Shown: positions 1 through 10,754 of the stretch, in pieces | How the letters are laid out: every line of letters begins with the position of its first letter | Position numbering within the stretch: position 1 is the first letter of the stretch | Made by a program: the position numbers and the translations under genes | Assembly (NCBI RefSeq): GCF_016545825.1 | Contig: NC_052614.1 | Coordinates: forward strand, 63,586,528 to 63,650,527 | DNA from: Eucalyptus grandis | Taxonomy: Eukaryota; Streptophyta; Magnoliopsida; Myrtales; Myrtaceae | Length of the DNA stretch: 64,000 nt | Direction of reading: 5' to 3' | Notes under the pieces: generated by a model | Database searches by the model: none | Told to the model about the DNA's origin: nothing | The model's input: only the letters and a program-made list of their open reading frames with translations

Positions 1-2960
1 TGAGAACTTTCTTTTGCTGCGTCCGACTTTAGTTGGTTCTCTAGGATGTCCGACTTTTGTTGGTTCTCTAGGATGTACCGCGTCGCTAGTGCCGCATGAA
101 GTGCCGCTCCATATGAAAGCGAGTCTTCGTTAAGTCTGTAGTGTGGGGAGTGCCCAGATTCCATCTTCCCTAGGCTCTCGTCCTTCATCCCGACATAGTA
201 GAAGTAACCTGGGATCACCTCAGTATAGAACGAGAAGTCCTCTGAACCCATCAGGGGTTCCATCCCTAGAATCTTGTCTGGTCCCAGCATATCCCGTGCG
301 ATGTTCTTGAAGTGCTCGTGCAAAGCTTTGTCATTAGCCGTCGGTGGGTAGAAGGGCTTAACACTGAATGAGACCGTCGCATTGCACCTCTGTACACTTG
401 CTTGTCTCATAATGACCTGTTGCATATGTTTAAATAGAATAGAATTGTAACTTACGGTATTACGCTATCAAAGATTTAAGAATTCTCTGTAGACCCTAAG
501 TGTTCAAACGGTAAAGGAAGACATAACTTTGAGACGGGGGGATAAATCAGAAGATGAAAGAGCAACAAGGCATCTAGTTGAGCGGAGATGAAGATAAGGC
601 AAACCAGATGGATCTCACCTCTTCGATTCTTTGTTTAAGTTGGATTAAGCCGTCCATCGAAAACACCCTGAATGTACCACCTATAGTCACAGAATCAGGA
701 ATCACATTGAACGCGCCGCCTCCTTCAATCTTAGCCACCGTAACCACCTGCACACATTCACTTAAGATTTGAAATGCTGATTGGGTGGCTGGTAATTCAG
801 TCACAACCCTCCCAATGAGGGTCAGATGAGCTAAATCCCGTCAATCTTGAAACATAAGAAGAGATTTATTCCATAAATCATTATTAGAACGTCCATTAAA
901 TGATTTCACAACTCCATTAGCTCGTGCAAAGAATTTTCTGTTGCACAGAGAGAGAGAGAGAGAGAACCTGCGAATCCAGTGGATCGGCTTCACGTGAAAT
1001 GAGATGCTGCAGACTAATAATTACATTGGATGCCGCTACAATTGGATCTATTGTGTGCTGCGGAATCGCCGCATGACCTCCCTTTCCGCTTATTACTGCC
1101 TCGAAGAAACCACATGCAGCCAAAAGAGGACCAGGCCTGGTTGCCACTGCACCAATAGGGAATTTGACAGAAAGGTGCAGTCCGAAGATGGCATCAACAT
1201 TTTCCAGTGCTCCATCATCTATCATTCTCTTCGCTCCTCCGCCTCCTTCCTCAGCTGGTTGAAAAACAAGAACAACTGTCCCCTGGTCAAAAATTGATCT
1301 ACTCGTCAGCTCTAAGACAAGGGAAGATGAGCAGTGTACACAGAAAAAAAGAAAAAATTGAACAGAAAGAAATGAATTTTCCAGGTGATAAGGCAGTGTA
1401 TCTGCAAAAGAGATTAAACACTCCCTAGAAAATGAAAGGTATAGGTTTCCTCTCCAGGGAAGTCTCGCGGGCGTGCACATGCAAAGGTTCTGTCTGTCAA
1501 TCCTATGTTGTTAGAGTTTAATATAAAGAACAATTTGCCGATCGTGTAAAATTCTAACTCGTGGAGGACAATTCAAAGCTTCTATTACACGCCAATGCTT
1601 AACAGCATTTTGCAGAGCACACAAAGCAGTCACAGTGTAAAGCGCATTCTAGTTTTAAACATCTTTAACTCACTACTGCAAACCTGTACTGTAAAGCGAG
1701 TGGCAGTACTGTAGTGTCCAGATCAATTCCAAGTGTTAGTCAAAGACTCAGACTTAAGTCCAGCAACTGGAGAGAACAAGTGAGTCAAAAACTGTCGTGA
1801 ATGTTAGCACTGAAAAATATCTCAGCATAATAGTCAGGTACCTATGAGATGTTAGAAAATATCCTAAATATCTCTCTATCTTCTAACATGAGATATCGGA
1901 GCATGTTGCCTGCTACCTTTAATTTTAAGAGAAACTGCACTCCCTTGTAGGTGATTGATCTTGCGCATTTATTGATACAAAACTACAACACATCCCCCAT
2001 ATAACTATAGGAACAAAAGCTCAAACTTCTGCTGGTGGAAGATTACAAACCAGGTACATTGAGAGAAAAAGAACAAACCTGTAACTCATCAAGGCGACCT
2101 TGAAGCAACTTGGCCGCACCAAGAAGCATAGCAACGTGACCATCATGTCCACAGGCATGCATTTTCCCAGGAACTTTGCTCTTGTGCTCCCACTCTACAC
2201 TCTCCTGTTGCAACCCAAAAGCCTCATCATTCCGTTTCTCTTAAATAGCATTAGCACCTCACATAAATCAGTGAACCAACACACTGTTACAACAGCCAAA
2301 ATAACTGTTTATATTCACATAAATCAATCACGACCATGCCAAATTCACCAAAGCATTGTAAATCAGCTCAAATCTCTCTGCAAGGTCAACCACTTTACTT
2401 CCTGTTCAGCCCAAAGACCACTATTTGATCAATTATCCTCGGAAGTCCATGCAAATCCCTCCCCCCCTTTTTCCTTCCCTTTTATTTTCTTTCACATCAC
2501 ATAACACAATCAGGTATTTACGTTGACTTGTCTGTACTTTTCCACAGTATAACTGATTTAAAAAAAGAGGGGAAAAAAGCGAACTTTTGACAAACCTCCA
2601 TTTCCAAAGCATCCATATCAGCTCGAATTGCTACGAAAGGTGGCTTCCCAGTTCCGATGTAACCCACAACACCGGTAACAGCAAGTGGGTGTTTATATTG
2701 AATACCCATCCGATCAAGCTCCGACCTTACGAGCTTGCTGGTCTCAAATTCCTCGAAACCGAGTTCTGGGTACTCGTGTATCCTCCTCCTGATGCCCACC
2801 ATGTAGTCCACGATCTCCGGCTTTTGAGCGAGATTGAGGAATTCCACTGGGATTCGAGCCAGCTCTTCTGGGGTCAAACCGGGTTTGATGAACACAGACA
2901 TGATCGCGGGATGAACAGGCATGGAATTAGAAGCAAGAGGACCCATTTCGAGAAATCCAT
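1..2960 (-). CDS. IAR3-like: IAA-amino acid hydrolase, ILR1-like (IAR3/ILL4 type), 3' end outside the window; apparent frameshift after the signal peptide
   Basis: The enzyme is an M20D metallopeptidase that releases auxin (or jasmonate) from amino-acid conjugates, normally in the ER. Exons read on the minus strand are 2960-2596, 2204-2079, 1282-968, 747-619 and 416-1, and all introns are GT-AG. Visible motifs are [16 protein letters not shown] and [10 protein letters not shown] (exon 1), the metal site [13 protein letters not shown] (exon 2), [16 protein letters not shown] and [15 protein letters not shown] (exon 3), [15 protein letters not shown] (exon 4), and GSEDFSFY and HSPHY (exon 5). 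Cys and His of CGHDGH, the EE pair and the later His residues are the expected metal ligands. About 450 residues are present without a stop before the edge, close to family length, so only a short tail (often an ER-retention signal) is missing. The start at 2960 is chosen because it gives a signal peptide ([20 protein letters not shown]). That frame stops at 2874, while the enzyme body is in another frame, which stays open to 3060. One base seems to be lost near 2877-2883. It could be a sequence error or a recent null allele. Confidence 0.88.
21..74. repeat. 27-bp tandem duplication inside the last exon of the hydrolase gene
   Basis: Two adjacent 27-bp units (21-47 and 48-74) differ at a single base. 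On the minus strand they encode ILENQQKSD followed by ILENQLKSD in the C-terminal tail. Because 27 is a multiple of three, the reading frame is kept and the tail is nine residues longer. Confidence 0.85.
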
Positions 2961-3060
2961 TGAGTTGAGACTCGAGGGAGTGATGGAGTTGGAGGTTGAA
3001 ATCTGAGAAAGTTGGGATCTTTTTGTAGGGGATGGATGCACAGGTGTTTTTTCCCCGCAA

Positions 3061-3362
3061 AAGGTGCTCCTTTTTTTCCCTTCTCTTTCCTGCTGCTCTT
3101 TTGGAATGAGGTTAGAAAAAAATGATTTTTTCTAACACGAAGCAAAGTAGGAAATCAAAAAACGCAAGAACCCCGATTTGACAGGGAGAATAAATTGAAA
3201 GCTGATTTTTCTAACACGAAGCAAGGTAGAAATCAAACGCAAGAACCTCGATTTGACAGGGAGAATAAATTGACATTGCCCACTTGAAAATGTTTTGTTT
3301 TTGGCCTACATACTTAATAGCTGTACATTGGCTGAAATGCTTTTAATTTGATCACAATTAAA
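3061..3362. other. Intergenic, upstream of the hydrolase gene
   Basis: This is the promoter side of the minus-strand hydrolase gene. A short imperfect direct repeat is visible (around 3114-3174 and 3200-3274, sharing the words taacacgaagcaa and ttgacagggagaataaattg). I can point to no specific regulatory site. Confidence 0.5.
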
Positions 3363-3363
3363 G

Positions 3364-4555
3364 CACCGTTTGTTTAACCGAAAATGCGGCATTTTTTTAA
3401 AAATCATTTTTACAAAGATAGTAATATTTTCCAATAGTTAAATGAAATCTGAAAATTAATTAAAAAATATTTTTATCGTTTAATAAGGAAATTTTAAATT
3501 GATTTTTTAAATGAATATATGATTTTTGAGCTCTAATCATTTGTAGATGAGCAATCAAGAAACCGCATATGGGTATCAAGGTCTCAGGTCCAACCTTAAT
3601 GGACCTTGACTCTAGTAGTGGGGACCTAAGCATAAGCACTTAGGTCCTAAACATGAGCACAAACATCGATCTTAGGTCCACAAAACCTAGATCAAGAATT
3701 GGTGCCCCTGCTTGGTTCTACTACGCTTTGACTTGGGTCCATAGAGGTTGAGATCAAGGCCTCCCCGCTCGTATCCAAATCCCTGGCTCTTGGGCTTGAG
3801 TCCATTGAAATTTGGCTTGAGTCCACAAAGACCGAGCATGAGACCCTAGTGCTTGTGCTAGGTTCAAGTCCTCCATGCTCAAGACCTAGTCCATTGAGGC
3901 CAGGCTTGAAACTTGGGCATGGGTTTTGGGGTTTGATGCTCGATCTTTGTGGACTTGGGCCTAGCCTCCATGGACTAAGGCCCAAGCATCAAGGATTCAA
4001 GCTTGGCCTCAGTAGACTTGGCCTGAAGCACCGGGGATCTAGGTATGAGCACCAATGTCCTTTATGGACCAAAGTCAAGGCCTTGGGGAGCCAGGCAAGG
4101 GTGCTACATCTTAGGTTCGATTTCTGTAGACCCAAGCTTGGGCGTTAGGGACTTGGCCACAAGGGCTAAGGTCCTAGGCATGGACACTAGTGTCCCAAGC
4201 CCAACTTCCATGCACACTAACCCTTAGGATTCTTGGCTAGCCTTTTTGGACTTGGGCTTCGTCTCGATGGACCCAACCTTGGCCTCTAGACTCAAGTCGG
4301 TTGCTAAGGCTCCAAGAATGAGCATTAGGGTTCTCATGTCCAAATGTAAAAATTCTAGTTTAAGTATCGATATTTACTCATATTATGAAAAATGATCTTT
4401 AATTTTTTAAAAATAAAATCATTTTCTAATTTTAAGCATAGGTTTTTTTTTTATTGGAAAAACATTTTCCATAGTCTCGTTTTCTAAACAATCCAAACGA
4501 GGAAAAATGAAGAAAATATTTTTTTCAAAAAATGCTTTCCATGAAACAAACGAAA
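3364..4555. mobile_element. Probable non-autonomous inverted-repeat element with a minisatellite-like core
   Basis: The ends carry inverted words: cgtttgttt at 3367-3375 and aaacaaacg at 4544-4552. Each is followed inward by related A/T-rich sequence (aaaatgcggcattttttt on the left, and aaagcattttttgaaaaa as the reverse complement on the right). Plant MITEs with GTTTGTTT-type ends look like this. Between the ends lies a block of degenerate repeats (3560-4330). I could not confirm a target-site duplication, so the exact borders are approximate. Confidence 0.45.
3560..4330. repeat. Degenerate short-word repeat (minisatellite-like)
   Basis: The block is built from recurring words such as gacttgggc, ctaggc, atgagcac and ccatggac, in both orientations and at irregular spacing of roughly 50-60 bp. 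Open frames on both strands translate into low-complexity Gly/Leu/Ser/Pro strings with no domain, so they are not treated as genes. Confidence 0.6.
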
Positions 4556-5150
4556 TTATAATTATGAAGCTTCCTTTATGGTTGACAATTCAATGATGCT
4601 ATCATTTAGTGATTATCCAATCCGATAATATTTCAATCTCAAATTATCATTACAACCCCAACATTAGTAACTTCCCTCGAAGTACCATAAACTTTAGGAA
4701 ATCCTTATAATTCGATCACACTTATGTTGAGCAACTTGCTATCATACGTGGTAGTCGAGCAAGTCGAGAATACTATCACTTAATAATAATTCAATAATAA
4801 TGTGATAGTTCAACTCGTGACTCATAATAATTATATTGAATAACTGTACTCCAACAATTTTAATTTACTTGAAGTAATTGTAAACTCGATTGCATCTGGA
4901 ATTAGCGCCCTCCTTTATGCATGGTAATTCTGCCATCAAGGAAATGAACAAGAAAGCCTTACGATCCGACGGTCCAAAAGCTCTCTCTTGTATAATCTGG
5001 CGGCCCACATTGGTCCGGACAAACCTACATTGGCACCGCAGGATTTCCCCCCCATCCAGATCAAACGTCAGTCTGATCATCTTCTCCACGCTGCCCCAAA
5101 AAAATCCTGAAACGCTGTCCCCTCGCCCGTCGCTCCATCGCAGCCCGACC
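4556..5150. other. Intergenic, upstream of RNC1
   Basis: AT-rich sequence to about 4900, then GC-rising leader sequence before the RNC1 start at 5151. It should contain the RNC1 promoter and 5' UTR, but no motif stands out enough to name. Confidence 0.4.
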
Positions 5151-8100
5151 ATGGAGCTCTCTTCTTCCTTCGCCAATCCGCCACCCGCCGCCGCCGCCAA
5201 GCCCTTCTCTTTCTCCTCCTCCGTCTCCCCCTTCCCCATCCAAGTCCGCCTCAAGAATCCCGGAGCAGCCGCCGCCGCCGCCCCGCCGTGGGGCCGCCGC
5301 CGCCTCCCCATTTCGGCGGTGGCCGTCGACCCGGCAAAGGAGCTCCCCAGCAACAGCCCCCAGAGGCTCCTCAAGGAGCTCGCGGAGCGCAAGCGCGCGA
5401 CCTCCCCCAGGAAGAAGGTGCCCCCGAGGCGGTTCATCCTGAAGCCTCCCCTGGACGACAAGAAGCTGGCCGACAGGTTCCTGAACAGCCCCCAGCTGTC
5501 CCTCAAGTCGTTCCCCTTGCTGAGCTCCTGCTTGCCCTCTTCCAAGCTGAACAATGCCGACCGGACTTGGATCGACGAGTACCTGCTGGAGGCGAAGCAG
5601 GCGCTCGGGTACCCGCTCGAGCCGTCGGACGGGTACGGGGACGACAACCCGGCGAAGCAGTTCGACTCGCTGCTGTACTTGGCGTTCCAGCACCCGTCCT
5701 GCGAGCGGACGAATGCCCGGCACGTGAGGTCGGGGCATTCGAGGCTGTGTTTCTTGGGGCAGTATGTGCTGGAATTGGCTCTCGCGGAGTACTTTTTGCA
5801 GCGGTACCCGAGGGAGTCCCCGGCCCCGATGAGGGAGAGGGTGTTTGGATTGATTGGGAAGAGGAACTTGCCGAAATGGATTAAAGCTGCTAGCTTGCAG
5901 AATTTGGTATTCCCATATGATGATATGGATAGGCTGATCAGGAAGGACAGGGAAGCGCCTGTTAAGTAAGTTGTTTTGGTACTGTGGTTGGATTTCTTAT
6001 ATACTTTTGGAATGCTAGAGCACTGATTATTGATTGGATTTTGAAAATCAACTGTTGAATGCTGAACTCTGAGTTATTACTATCGTGATGGGTATGATTT
6101 TTCATGGAAGAGCTTTCATTTTCACTCTGTCCTGGTTGTGAGTGAAATCTTGATGGGGTTGTGTTTTTCTGCTGAGGATAATGCTATCATCTTCAAACAT
6201 ATAGTGAAGACCAATGGATTGGAAAGGAAACAGATGTGAAATCAGACTTTAAGCATGTGCAAGGTTAAGCAAATGGGTTGTGGCTGGAGCATTTGAAAAC
6301 TTCTAGAAAATGCTGAAGGTGTGACTTGAGAATGCTCCAATTTTCAGAATGTACTCGCTGGGCTCTTGAGAGTGTGAAGATGGTGAAACAGTGTTGATTA
6401 AATGTCATCGGCATCATTTGGTGGGAAGCTTGATCGACACAGAAAAATAAGCAAGGCGAAACTGATTGGAATGTGTTGTTTATTATGATATAACGTGACA
6501 GTTTGCTTATGATTTATATCCTTCTTCCACAGATATTTTCGTAGGATTGATCTATTATTAGTAGAAGAATTGATATGATTTTATTTTTTCCCTAATCAAT
6601 GAAAAGCTCATGTTGCCTTAGAATTATCTAAACGTCATGCTTTGTGGATTCATTTTTTTGATCCATCAAAGTTTTATGAACTTTTGTGGCATATTTTCTT
6701 ACCTAAATATCTTGCTGCGTAAAATATTCACCTTCAGGAATGAGTACTGCGGTTTCTTTGTGGATTCATGTTTTTTGACCCATCAAAGTTTAATGACCTT
6801 TTGTGGCATATTTTCCTACCTAAATATCTTGCTACGTAAACTATTCACCGTCAGGAATGAGTACTGTGGTTTCTTTGTTGTACTTAGTGAACATCCTGTT
6901 TCATTTCACAATAAAATATCCATGCCATGTAGGTCGGTTTTTTGGGCTCTTTTTGGGGCAATATACCTGTGCTTTGGAATGCCAGAAGTATATCGCGTTC
7001 TTTTTGAAGTATTCGGAATGGACCCTGATTCTGAGGACTGCCAACCAAATCTAAGAAGGCAACTTGAGGACGTTGATTATGTATCTGTTGAATTTGAGAC
7101 GAAAACACTCAGCTGGCAAGATGTTGCTGTCTATAAGGCAAGTAATCTTCTGTTTTCCTCTTCATACTTAGCATATAGTAGTTTCTAGCACTAAAAAACA
7201 GAAATGGCCAGGAAGAGAACTTGGGAAGCAAATGTTCTATAATTCGTCATGCTTTAGAAGGTCAAAATTGTTTCATTTTATCAATTAGCAATTGGACACT
7301 TTCATGAACACTTTCCACAGTCATTTGTTCTCTCACAACTGGTACTCTCAGTTGAGGAGTAAGTAGAATCAATGGGAAACGATTTGAGATAAAAACCAGA
7401 AGACACTTTTAACTAAGAGGAGGTAAAGTTTAGTTGATGGGTCAATGTGAGCCCATGTACTAGGGTCATTAGGATGCACTTAGATAGCAAGTTCAGAGAA
7501 TTGTTACTTCATCCTTGTGAGAGTTCTGGATACACTTTACTTGCAGCCTCCAGAAGATGCACTCTTTGCACATCCAAGGCTTTTTAGGGCTTGCGTGCCA
7601 CCAGGAATGCATCGATTCCGTGGAAACATATGGGACTATGATAGCAGACCAAAAGTTATGAAAACTCTGGGATATCCCTTGAACATGACAGATAGGATCC
7701 CTGACATTACCGAAGCCAGAAATATTGAACTTGGACTTGGGCTACAGGTACTACTTCTTTGATCCTCTTGTTAATCGAGCTTTATGTGCTAATAGAGAAA
7801 TTGTCACATTCTGCAACATGTCTCTACTTAAGTACATAAGCTTTCAATGAGATGGGAGCGCTTTAGTAGAGAAAGAATATACTTGGAATTCTGCGTTATA
7901 CCCTGTATTTCTTTATTTCTGTTTTGGGGTGAAGATACTGCTGGCCTTCTTTATTGGACAGGTTTGCAATCTTTAGATTCATTGGCCTCCTTTGACTATG
8001 TAAACTGTGAATTTGAGCTAAAAATTGTGGAGCTAAAGTAAGCACTCCATTTCACGAATTTTGCACGTCTTTCTTTTAATATGACAAGATTTTGCATTTG

Positions 8101-9202
8101 CTTTGACACTACAGGAATTATTGTATGCACGTAATTAGCTTCATCATGTTGTTTATTTGACTAAATTTGTCAAGGTCAAATTTGTGTGGTCTGGCGTGGC
8201 TTCCTGAACCATTGTTTCTCTTGTCCTTCCCGTGCAGCTATGTTTCTTACACCCATCAAAATACAAGTTTGATCATCCTCGATTCTGTTATGAGAGGTTG
8301 GAGTACGTCGGCCAAAAGATCCAGGTACAGGTCTCTTCTGCATCAGTCATGGTAGAACATGATGGGTCGTTACAATGATAATGCTTTGAATTATTTATGG
8401 AAAAGTACCCATTTTCGTTGTTTGAATTTGATACTGAAATATAACAGCAAGCAAGCAGCAGTACATAGTAAAGGATGACAAAAATATTAGATATACATGA
8501 TGCCCCTAAAGCTGATGTTTTCATTGACTTCAAATGTAGATGTAATCACGCGGCCCTGTCAATTATAGAGGTTGAAATCCAATACTGCTTGGCCAGCAAG
8601 CAATAAGTACAATTTAAAGCATTGAGATAGATTGTCAGTCATATGTCCTAGAACTTACATAGATATTGAGTCTGTTATACTAAGGATGAAGAATAGATGG
8701 GTTTGCTCAAAGATCAATTGAGGGGAATGCGACAAACGAGAGATGAGAGGGAGAGATTGTGCAAAACCACAGCAGAAATCTAAACGAGACCATGCTCATT
8801 AACGTATGCATTTGGAAATTTTTAGTTCAGCCCCGAAGCGCATTATCGATTTCCTTCTAACATCTCTGTGCTGACTTGAAGGATCTGGTAATGGCGGAGA
8901 GGTTACTGATGAAGCATTTGGATGCACCGGGCAAATGGCTGCAAGAGAGGCACCGGCGTATTCTCATGAACAAGTTCTGCGGGAGGTACTTGAGGGACAA
9001 GCATCTTCACCACTACATCGTTTACTCCGAGGAAGTTCAGGATGCGTACGAGCACAACCGGCGACTTCGGAACCCAGCCACAACGGCCATCCAACAAGCG
9101 ATTCACGGGCTCTCATACACAGTATATGGGAAGTCGGACGTAAGGCGACTCATGTTTGATGTTTTCGACTTTGAGCAAATTCAGCCTAAGGCTATTGTTT
9201 AA
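5151..9202 (+). CDS. RNC1: Ribonuclease III domain-containing protein RNC1, chloroplastic (five exons, complete)
   Basis: RNC1 binds chloroplast RNA and promotes group II intron splicing; known orthologues have lost nuclease activity. Exons are 5151-5965, 6933-7137, 7547-7747, 8238-8324 and 8882-9202. They join in frame to 542 residues, near the known length (about 540). Residues 1-55 are rich in Ser, Ala and Pro and look like a transit peptide. RNase III-like domain 1 begins near residue 170 (FDSLLYLAFQHP, then SRLCFLGQYVLELALAEYF). Domain 2 spans exons 3-5 (LFAHPRLFRACVPPGMHRF, then ERLEYVGQKIQDLVMAE). In both, the acidic positions of a catalytic ERLEFLGDAVL-type signature are replaced (for example Q in YVGQKIQD), which fits a non-catalytic protein. 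Exon 2 must end at AAG before GCAAGT, giving a GC-AG intron. Intron 1 (5966-6932) contains a 116-bp tandem duplication. The start is the first ATG giving the transit peptide. The last exon is also present, degraded, at 37999-38320. Confidence 0.95.
6641..6872. repeat. 116-bp tandem duplication in RNC1 intron 1
   Basis: Units at 6641-6756 and 6757-6872 are nearly identical, both starting tttgtggattcat and both containing ttgtggcatattttc and ggaatgagtactg. They lie just upstream of exon 2. The repeat also creates an in-frame open stretch before exon 2 that is intron, not protein. Confidence 0.85.
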
Positions 9203-9699
9203 AAGATAGATCGGATAGAGTCGCAAGCTTCCAAATTAGTGAATATAGCAATTTTCCGCCTTTATTTTTTCGCTCTTTAACATTCGAAATGCTTGCATAT
9301 CAACTGTAAAATTGTAAAGATGGAAACAGTTGAACAGAGCTTCTAAAGATTCGTAAATACGATTACCAAAAACTTCGAAATCGCGTGAAATTTTGGCGAC
9401 CGACTTATTAGGGCATGCGGAGAGATTCTCTCAGAATGACCTCGCTTGCGCGATCGGATCAAATAGGCTGAATGCAATCTGGTCGTCGGAGAATTCGAAA
9501 CGAGACAGAGACATACAAACCGCGGACATTCTACGCAAGCGAACACGGAAGAAAAGAGGTATGTCTTCGAAGGGTGACGGAATCTGCAAGCCCTAGAAAT
9601 TCCATATAGGATTTGCAAAAGAATATGATCAAATGAAATGAATCTGTTCTGTTGTGTTTACATGGAGAGATCAGAAATGAAAATGGGAGGGGAGGAACT
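9203..9699. other. Tail-to-tail interval between RNC1 and the arabinogalactan peptide gene
   Basis: The interval holds the 3' UTRs of two convergent genes, RNC1 (plus) and the arabinogalactan peptide (minus). It is conserved in the duplicated copy at 38321-38802. Open frames here have no recognisable product. Confidence 0.5.
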
Positions 9700-10010
9700 T
9701 CAGTGGATGATGTAGGTGAGCACCAGAGCCACGAGCATCAGCAAGCACGCGATTCCCTGATCGACCGCCACTCCTGCACACAAACCCACAATTGTTCATC
9801 GTTCCGCAAAATCTTCAACCAACATCTCACATCCGCCAGATTGCATTGCGCAAAGAGAGAAAGAGAAAGAGAAAGAGACGAACCGTCGCTCGAAGGAGAT
9901 GGCGCCGGGCTCTGGGCGGCGACGGGGGAAGGGAGGACGAACGCCGTCAGGAGCGAGAGCAGCGCGAAGGCGGCGGCGGCGAAGCTCATCCTCAATCTCA
10001 ACACCTCCAT
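9700..10010 (-). CDS. Arabinogalactan peptide (AGP16/20/22/41 group), two exons
   Basis: This encodes a small GPI-anchored cell-surface proteoglycan precursor. Exon 1 is 10010-9884 and exon 2 is 9773-9700, with a 110-bp GT-AG intron that splits a Gly codon. The product is 66 residues: an N-terminal signal peptide (about residues 1-32, with FALLSLLTAFV), a short Pro-rich core AQSPAPSPSSD whose Ala-Pro and Ser-Pro dipeptides would be hydroxylated and glycosylated, then GVAVDQGIACLLMLVALVL and TYIIH, the hydrophobic GPI-signal tail typical of this group. An upstream in-frame ATG at 10022 would add four residues; the one at 10010 gives the normal length. It converges on RNC1. A frameshifted copy lies at 38803-39105. 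The role in cell walls or signalling is known only for the family. Confidence 0.93.
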
Positions 10011-10754
10011 CGCCGCCCGCAAGTGCTCGCCGGATTGAGGTTTTCAGGACACATGGGAGATGGATTTGAAAATATATATATGGGGTCCCAAAGTTGTCGA
10101 CCGTTGATTGAGATTGCCAGCTGTAGGGGCAGCAACCCACCAGGTGGATTCGAGCTGTTAAAACGGCAAAATACAAAACGGTTAGGTCCACCGCAGGTCT
10201 ATAGCAAACACTTTCGGACATTCGCCATTGGATGATTGACATTCACATGTTATCCGCTTGACAAAGAACATGTAAAGAAATTTCTACGGTTGGTTGCCCT
10301 TTATCGAGGTGGCAGGATTCTTTTAACTTTTTAGGTACCAATTAAGCTATGTATTGAGGGTGCCCTTGAAAAAGGTGAAGAGAAAATTACTAAGCCGGAT
10401 TAAATATAGATGTAATTTAGTAATATGTGTTGGTGGGTTAGGTTGGGTCAAGTAGCTATAATTATATTGCGTATATGAGTCAATGTAGGTTGAATAATTT
10501 TCAACCCGATTTGCTCATTAGACAAACTTCATAATTGGTGAAAAAATTGCCGTCTTTGCCCTTTATGGCATGTGAAGGGCATGAATTTTTACGTGTTGGT
10601 TTGTGAGTAATTATCGAAGGCACCCTTTTGATTGAATAGGTTGTGTATGAGACATCACATATTTTATGATAAGAAACTACACGTATTAGTTTTAAATAAA
10701 TGTTAGGTATAGCATGTTCCGATACCGATTTACATGATCGATATACTATGTAAT
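10011..10754. other. Upstream region of the arabinogalactan peptide gene, AT-rich
   Basis: This is the promoter side of the minus-strand gene, conserved in the duplicated copy (39106-39850). Beyond it I see only AT-rich sequence with no gene. Confidence 0.45.

Noticed and set aside
5061..5738. Long minus-strand open frames opposite RNC1 exon 1 (also 4865-5647)
   Set aside because: They are shadows of GC-rich coding sequence; the plus strand has clear RNC1 similarity and splice sites.
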